Below are positions 62,401-64,000 of a stretch of 64,000 nucleotides of DNA, in pieces (position 1 is the first letter of the stretch; the number at the start of each line of letters is the position of its first letter). The translations under genes were made by a program, and so were the position numbers. The notes under the pieces were generated by a model. The model was given only the letters and a program-made list of their open reading frames with translations, was not told where the DNA came from and ran no database searches. The stretch comes from Meghimatium bilineatum (lineage: Eukaryota > Mollusca > Gastropoda > Stylommatophora > Philomycidae): positions 54,898,883 through 54,962,882 of the forward strand of contig CM067298.1 in the NCBI GenBank assembly GCA_034231615.1. Direction: 5' to 3'.

Positions 62401-63836
62401 GAACCATGGCTCAACAACAAGCAATTGAGCTTTCGAATAATAAAAGCTGTACATATGCCATCTTTGTCTTCAAACAACTTTCAGAAAGAGCGATAGAACA
62501 TAACTAAGACATATATTTGGCTTTCTTAGACCACGAGAAAGCTTTTGACGGAGTGGGGAGAGCACAACTATGGATAACACTACAGATATGAAGTTCCCCA
62601 ACATCTGATAAGTCTATGTCAGAGCATATATGCCAATAGTCAATGCTCAGTAAGAACGAGCATTAACTCAGTAAACCAAGTATGCCATTATATATCTTCC
62701 TTCATTAGACAAAGTCGTTGGACTTACATCGGCCATGATCTCAGAATGAACAGCCTAAGAATTCCCCAGCAGTCACTATATTGGGTGCCACCTGGAGTAA
62801 GAAGAAGAGGGAGACCTAGAGAAACTCTACGAAGAACCATTAAAAGAGAAGGCATGTCAATGAACCTAAACAACACGCAACAATTGAAAGACCTGGCAAT
62901 ACAAAGACATAAATGGAAAGCTATGGTTTCTGCCCTATGCGCTGCCTATGGCCCTAGAGGAACATAACATAACAGTAAGAACGAGCACATCTGATAATTT
63001 TCAATTCCAATCGGGTGTGAAACAGGGATGTGTACTATTCACCATATTGTTCATAACATACATAGATCACATCTGAAAAGTAGCAAAAACAACGGAAGAA
63101 AACAATCTGAATGATAACTTAAACTAACTACTATTTGCAGATGACCATTCACTAGTAGCATCATCAGAAGAGCAACTACAAAGACAAATAGACAGATTAC
63201 ATCAAACATGTGATAAGCCGTCTAAAGACATGGTTAGGGAAAGCAGTGCAGTATTATCTTTGAATGTATTGTTCCCAGAATACTGTGTCCTATTTATTCC
63301 TTGATTCTTTCATTCAAGTAATGTGAGTGAGGCAAATGAAAGGAATGCTCTTATCTTACAGTTGCCAAAGTTTGTGTTACCGGGTAATTTCCATTTCGCA
63401 TGTCCGTTCATTCTTATGATGACGAAGTTCATTATTACCGGCAGTGTTACGTTTTTGGGATGTCGGTCTATGAATGGATTTTAGGAACTTTAGGAGTCTC
63501 GACAGCACCCCATCTGCCTATTATCAGATGGGTTTATACACAGGACAAGATGATAGATATATTTATTCATAATTCCTTTGATAAAGTTAGATGATAAAAG
63601 TAGCAGTCAGAGCCATTTGTAAAATTTCATGAAAGGAGATAGAACATAGCCCAGTGCTTCTCAGTTCTTAATCATATGTTAGGAAGATCTGAATCAAGTG
63701 TTTAACTGTCATAAACCTGGTATCACAGATGAACAAATTAATTGTGTCTATCTTATATTTGTGGTACTTGTGGTGACTCAGTCTGTTATGTCTTTTGTGT
63801 AGCAAGCAAATGGTTATCTGGTCTGCGGAGCTGATG
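43239..63836 (+). CDS. ATRN: attractin-like protein, N-terminal part (spliced, continues right)
   Basis: Attractin-family proteins are large extracellular or membrane-anchored molecules with EGF, CUB, kelch, lectin and plexin-like repeats. The exons 43239-43477, 48358-48561, 53124-53246, 56461-56636, 59058-59229 and 60822-60912 join in phase into 335 codons with no stop. The parts are: a basic N-terminus then a hydrophobic signal-anchor (residues about 17-38, FISSVFMLGIFV), EGF (CDQGLCQNETCTCLPGWRG), CUB (about residues 80-190, with FATECIWDHFYVHDGDSAFS), EGF (CPFNCSSHGSCVSGECQCYE) and the first kelch repeats (GGLWMLGGYKMGD, WPRYGHTTVFYE). An in-frame TAA at 43212 supports the start. The order and spacing match attractin and attractin-like 1; MEGF8 is a less likely alternative. 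The remaining domains lie beyond the window. Confidence 0.9.
43888..44092. repeat. 205-bp near-perfect palindrome
   Basis: The arms of about 100 bases meet at a single-base centre (G at 43992): gatatgtaaaat, g, attttacatatc. The outer ends are actctataaactt and its complement at 44080-44092. A few unpaired bases occur in the left arm (extra tacttac near 43901), one mismatch at cagcagaga/cagttgaat and a small repeat difference at tatcatatca. There is no coding capacity. It lies in intron 1 of the attractin-like gene. Confidence 0.95.
44093..44955. other. attractin-like intron 1, unassigned
   Basis: AT-rich sequence with no recognised feature. Confidence 0.5.
44956..45399. mobile_element. non-autonomous pogo/Tigger-like element
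   Basis: Termini CAGTAGAAATCTAATTATCT (left) and its near-exact inverse (right) form a 24-bp inverted repeat with one mismatch, flanked by TA at 44956-44957 and 45398-45399. The 440-bp length, TA duplication and CAGTAGAA terminus fit pogo-type miniature elements. Confidence 0.88.
45400..46220. other. attractin-like intron 1, unassigned
   Basis: A poly-G run at about 45573-45582. Nothing else recognised. Confidence 0.45.
46225..46310 (+). repeat. short interspersed repeat paired with 24730-24812
   Basis: Shares gatgatgttcctccttcaaa, gcgaagataagcatggcatg and caattgtgattgcc with the other copy. Confidence 0.65.
46320..47235 (-). mobile_element. RNase H-type LINE, RNase H and 3' end
   Basis: The minus strand encodes SSNFKAEAVALYQALKVF (the catalytic Glu region of RNase H), IFTDCRSLHQS (Asp), then ALQWIPSHCGIMGNEKMDVL (His/Asp block) and RLRTGHCRLLGDLYRLRISY followed by a cysteine-rich end. 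It is a different subfamily from 40600-42690. Confidence 0.8.
47240..47965 (-). mobile_element. LINE RT C-terminal part, CR1/L2-like, with poly-G expansion
   Basis: The minus strand encodes NKFEYLCSTLSQTATIAEDV, ARASVAFGSLYTNV, WQDRVPDTEILQISGMQSIH and LHWTGYIVHMPDKHLPKRLL, the C-terminal third of a CR1/L2-like reverse transcriptase. A run of 30 C (G on the coding strand) at 47373-47402 sits where the family has a short Gly-Gly element. Confidence 0.85.
47373..47402. repeat. 30-base poly-C tract
   Basis: An uninterrupted run of 30 C on the plus strand, the longest homopolymer in the window, inside a LINE. Confidence 0.97.
47935..48110 (+). mobile_element. tRNA-type SINE, third family, copy 2
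   Basis: ggtcaaaccacagttgggac, a T run, gcttgtacatgtcaaggtga-like text and cttttatttcca follow the order seen at 33346-33500. Confidence 0.65.
48358..48561 (+). CDS. ATRN: attractin-like exon 2 (residues 80-147, CUB part 1)
   Basis: Acceptor TTTTATTTTACAG, donor GTATGT. It encodes LPQRREGIIHDGAANYSKDI, CSWLLDA and FATECIWDHFYVHDGDSAFS, the first half of the CUB domain with its conserved Cys and the Glu-Cys-x-Trp-Asp-x-x-x-(Val/Ile)-x-Asp-Gly calcium-site-like pattern. Confidence 0.95.
48630..48855 (-). repeat. old GAA-tailed SINE
   Basis: Diverged copy with gtccagaagtcggaatgcgt, catatctacaccta and atccttaatcacctcttgca blocks. Confidence 0.65.
49040..49200 (-). repeat. SINE subtype B fragment
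   Basis: Contains gtagtcctactagatttt, gatgtagtccagagaatagg and gcactaatagcaagatacat. Confidence 0.6.
49250..49960 (-). mobile_element. LINE RT C-terminal part, family C-like
   Basis: The minus strand encodes VKDFTNQG-type text (FTNQGSIITSKGNGTTGIQH), LYKILSFQALSYQCQTGTLT and, at the end, KKALLLRHNGYKARGRLCKR. Confidence 0.75.
49961..51125. other. attractin-like intron 2, unassigned
   Basis: No recognised feature apart from T-rich tracts. Confidence 0.45.
51130..51335 (+). mobile_element. LINE 3' tail fragment
   Basis: A broken frame reads KYRKLHYFGHIRIYENLEKL and then VMEEIFPG, the standard LINE C-terminal Phe-Gly-His motif. Confidence 0.65.
51390..52035 (-). mobile_element. RNase H-type LINE 3' part, copy 2 of a pair
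   Basis: The minus strand includes SEDFEMNEHELILRMQCLGV and ISVAHREHVTKITKREVNQH, open for 75 codons. It is clearly related to 34040-34480 in the same orientation. Confidence 0.7.
52275..52862 (+). mobile_element. GAA-type SINE split by a LINE tail
   Basis: The first SINE half (52275-52387) ends gccatactgaagttggat. The second half resumes at about 52745 (aggatgtgttggactgaaag) and ends at gctaatctgctggagttt. Together they make one forward SINE copy. Confidence 0.8.
52388..52744 (-). mobile_element. LINE 3' tail, family D, inserted in a SINE
   Basis: Starts with the reversed ttgattgattg tail (caatcaatcaataaaccc on plus), then accacattggatgcttcagc and tgtccattccctgatgttg, and on the far side the GPQ/PLL region seen at 39505-39783. 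Confidence 0.82.
53124..53246 (+). CDS. ATRN: attractin-like exon 3 (residues 148-188, CUB part 2)
   Basis: Acceptor CAATCTTACCTCAG, donor GTAAGT. It encodes GVMWDMKYKPEIKFKLSGRY and AFLHFYSDAALTLPGFNISY, the closing strands of the CUB domain. Confidence 0.95.
53247..53850. other. attractin-like intron 3, unassigned
   Basis: No recognised feature. Confidence 0.45.
53860..55870. other. unclassified pyrimidine-rich 2-kb tract with a 148-codon ORF
   Basis: This stretch is less AT-rich and strongly C/T-skewed on plus compared with both flanks. An open frame of 148 codons (54272-54718, plus) is hydrophobic (LVLTCILSHATIYFSSLWPS) and probably a product of the skew. Near 55800 the text catcctgatgatggatttct, followed by gtgaaaatgtcatctcc, resembles the terminal block of Penelope-like or tyrosine-recombinase retroelements. 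No transposase or RT motif was found in either strand. Confidence 0.4.
55915..56060 (-). mobile_element. LINE 3' tail fragment, family D
   Basis: Contains acaaaaagccctccaaatg, agccatttggatgagtat and gatgatgtcagtccagg, the reverse of 19800-19890. Confidence 0.7.
56295..56405 (-). mobile_element. LINE 3' tail fragment, family D
   Basis: Contains gtggtgccacattggagtca and cattcagatgattgttgaaa, a second diverged family D end. Confidence 0.65.
56461..56636 (+). CDS. ATRN: attractin-like exon 4 (residues 189-247, EGF modules)
   Basis: Acceptor TTGTTTTCAG. It encodes CFNGVCNNTVHQCKPEWTGP and CPFNCSSHGSCVSGECQCYE, then NYTG. GTTTGT at 56637 is used because it joins exon 5 in frame (YTG-YYC). A better-looking GTGAGT 11 bases on would create a stop. 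Confidence 0.92.
56700..56835 (+). mobile_element. SINE subtype B
   Basis: Contains attggtgcaaataaaacgtc, tctggactaaaacctgctgg and accattgtcctgctacaaga. It is inserted just 60 bases after exon 4. Confidence 0.75.
57015..57420 (-). mobile_element. mariner-like transposase fragment
   Basis: The minus strand reads KNTLDKLHRAIKNKQ, ILLHDNVCLHVAKALAWKRL (second catalytic Asp) and VLPYSAYSANLSPCNFHLFR, PLKKALKGQMVQ. The third motif is Cys-Asn-Phe where mariner has (Ser/Cys)-Asp-(Tyr/Phe), so the last catalytic Asp is lost. Confidence 0.85.
57765..58224. mobile_element. non-autonomous piggyBac-like element
   Basis: TTAA at 57765-57768 and 58221-58224 bounds an element whose ends, CCCCTTGGCAGCAGAGGTG and the inverse of CCACTTGGCTGTGGAGGTA, continue with ttaaggagagat in both arms (about 35 bases imperfect). 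TTAA targets and a CC-rich terminus fit piggyBac. Confidence 0.82.
57918..57971. repeat. 54-bp sequence with an exact inverted copy at 59680-59733
   Basis: Starts tttccaattcattgagttga and ends gtctaggtaagatgg. All 54 bases match the reverse complement 1.7 kb away. It lies inside the piggyBac-like element, so the other copy is probably a remnant of a second such element. Confidence 0.95.
58260..58525 (+). mobile_element. LINE 3' tail, family B
   Basis: Encodes IRKRQLTFFGHIKRAGKMEH, ILTTGKLKSKRGSGRSRERV and LWKDMITNTTWHR, a diverged family B C-terminus. Confidence 0.8.
58553..58700 (+). repeat. possible degenerate tRNA-headed SINE
   Basis: gtaattcaaatccg resembles a B box and the preceding cgttaaaccatttgctttg an A-box region, followed by a T run. 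Weak. Confidence 0.35.
58915..58990 (+). repeat. SINE subtype B fragment
   Basis: Contains aatgcacaaataaaatggtc and ccattctctagaaatcttgt. Confidence 0.6.
59058..59229 (+). CDS. ATRN: attractin-like exon 5 (residues 248-304, first kelch strand)
   Basis: Acceptor TGTGTTTGTATAG, donor GTGAGT. It encodes YYCSAHKGQLLVESMQASLP, MTGRASFSF and GGLWMLGGYKMGD; the Gly-Gly pair is the kelch signature. Confidence 0.93.
59445..59660. mobile_element. palindromic miniature element with internal 83-bp duplication
   Basis: The ends aaatttccatgttcatcatt and the inverse of aaatgatgaacatgaaattt form a roughly 36-bp inverted repeat. Inside, a unit of about 83 bases starting tcatttaataattgaaatat is present twice (59457 and 59540), each with ggttagggttag. 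The superfamily is unknown. Confidence 0.8.
59680..59733. repeat. exact inverted copy of 57918-57971
   Basis: Starts ccatcttacctagacctaca and ends caatgaattggaaa. It directly follows the palindromic element. Confidence 0.95.
60025..60095 (+). repeat. GAA-type SINE 3' fragment
   Basis: Contains ccaatctccagactacatca and gtgtttgagaatgaa. Confidence 0.5.
60285..60425 (+). mobile_element. LINE 3' tail fragment
   Basis: Encodes GGREMPKRRWIKGVTKILKP, the basic tail near the end of an RTE-like LINE protein. Confidence 0.6.
60426..60821. other. attractin-like intron 5, unassigned
   Basis: No recognised feature. Confidence 0.45.
60822..60912 (+). CDS. ATRN: attractin-like exon 6 (residues 305-335, kelch)
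   Basis: Acceptor TTTTATCTTCAG, donor GTAAGC. It encodes YDIKLKNWTAVPEGRSTPWP and RYGHTTVFYE; the Tyr-Gly-His element starts the next kelch repeat. Confidence 0.95.
61000..63230 (+). mobile_element. LINE (endonuclease to RT), family F, split by a LINE tail
   Basis: Reads in order: endonuclease pieces (AYVPCNTPNNENEREENLED, DDLYILGDLITHLG with Thr for the usual Ala), then EIEDAVKHAPNNKAPGIDGI (start of RT), KILERRMHTYIEPWLNN, AFLDHEKAFDGVGRAQLW (first palm Asp), FQFQSGVKQGCVLF and LLFADDHSLVASS (active site FADD). Many frameshifts and stops. Interrupted at 62663-62972. Confidence 0.88.
62648..62987 (+). mobile_element. family A LINE tail nested in the LINE, 15-bp target duplication
   Basis: CAGTAAGAACGAGCA occurs at 62648-62662 and 62973-62987, flanking a 310-bp family A tail (NSLRIPQQSLYWVPPGVRRR and onward) that ends gaggaacataacataa. 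The host LINE text resumes immediately after. Confidence 0.95.
63803..63836 (+). CDS. ATRN: doubtful next attractin-like exon
   Basis: Acceptor TCTTTTGTGTAG, phase 0 as exon 6 requires. It encodes QANGYLVCGADG, which fits a kelch strand turn poorly (Cys-Gly-Ala in place of Gly-Gly). Donor GTAGAC. At 34 bases it would be unusually short. The true continuation may lie beyond the window. Confidence 0.35.
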
Positions 63837-64000
63837 GTAGACATTATTTTTTATTTGATTTGAGTGGTCATGTTCCCACTTTGATTTGGAAGACTTTAAT
63901 TGTTATTTTGGCTACCTCATACGTGGTTCATATGTCACTATTGTAATGTCCCATCTTCCTTAGCAAGTTTTTTTGCTGCTTCATCTGGGATGTTGCAATG

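Noticed and set aside
63239-63600. 64-codon ORF near the right edge as an exon
   Set aside because: Its frame has no kelch motif and no splice sites in the needed phase.
1-64000. CRISPR arrays, operons, prophage or bacterial contamination
   Set aside because: No spaced direct repeats, no ribosome-binding-site gene strings; introns and animal retroelements throughout.

Overview
This is an AT-rich animal nuclear sequence. It has spliced genes with consensus GT-AG introns, long introns and a dense load of decayed LINE, SINE and DNA-transposon copies. The repeat mix and the invertebrate-type gene sequences fit a lophotrochozoan, perhaps a gastropod mollusc, but nothing here fixes the species and I hold that guess loosely. 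Nothing prokaryotic or viral was seen.

Two host genes were assembled exon by exon, and their splice phases agree at every junction. (1) On the minus strand, from ATG at 25101 down to about 1400, lies a telomerase protein component 1 (TEP1)-like gene. Twelve exons give about 715 codons, comprising a novel low-complexity N-terminus, a complete TROVE RNA-binding domain and an Arg/Gly-rich tail. The last exon ends at AA|GTAAGA, which in frame also reads AAG TAA. The gene therefore either stops there or continues to the left. (2) On the plus strand, from ATG at 43239 to beyond the right edge, lies an attractin-like gene. Six firm exons give 335 codons, comprising a signal anchor, EGF, CUB, EGF and the start of the kelch repeats, followed by one doubtful exon at 63803. 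About 18 kb of repeat-rich DNA separates the two divergent genes.

Two small open frames have no obvious repeat origin: 65 codons at 559-756 (minus), preceded by a CCAAT-containing stretch and followed directly by a perfect splice donor, and 80 codons at 31617-31859 (plus).

Mobile DNA region by region: 1-25 kb (TEP1 introns) holds several copies of one roughly 280-bp SINE with a GAA tail, tRNA-headed SINEs and 5'-truncated LINE tails. 25-43 kb holds a nearly complete IS630/Tc1-type transposon with long terminal repeats and DD82E-type spacing, a hAT miniature element with a perfect 8-bp target duplication, a minus-strand LINE split by a second IS630-like transposon, and a plus-strand LINE with reverse transcriptase and RNase H. 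43-64 kb (attractin introns) holds a 205-bp near-perfect palindrome, pogo-, piggyBac- and mariner-type remnants, a SINE split by a LINE tail, and a LINE split by another LINE tail with a 15-bp target duplication.

The two host genes have unrelated roles (an RNA-binding ribonucleoprotein subunit and a cell-surface or secreted adhesion-type protein), and I see no operon-like or functional link between them. No clearly new biological system was found. The least ordinary items are the DD82E-type element, the large palindrome, the unresolved TEP1 end and the two orphan ORFs.
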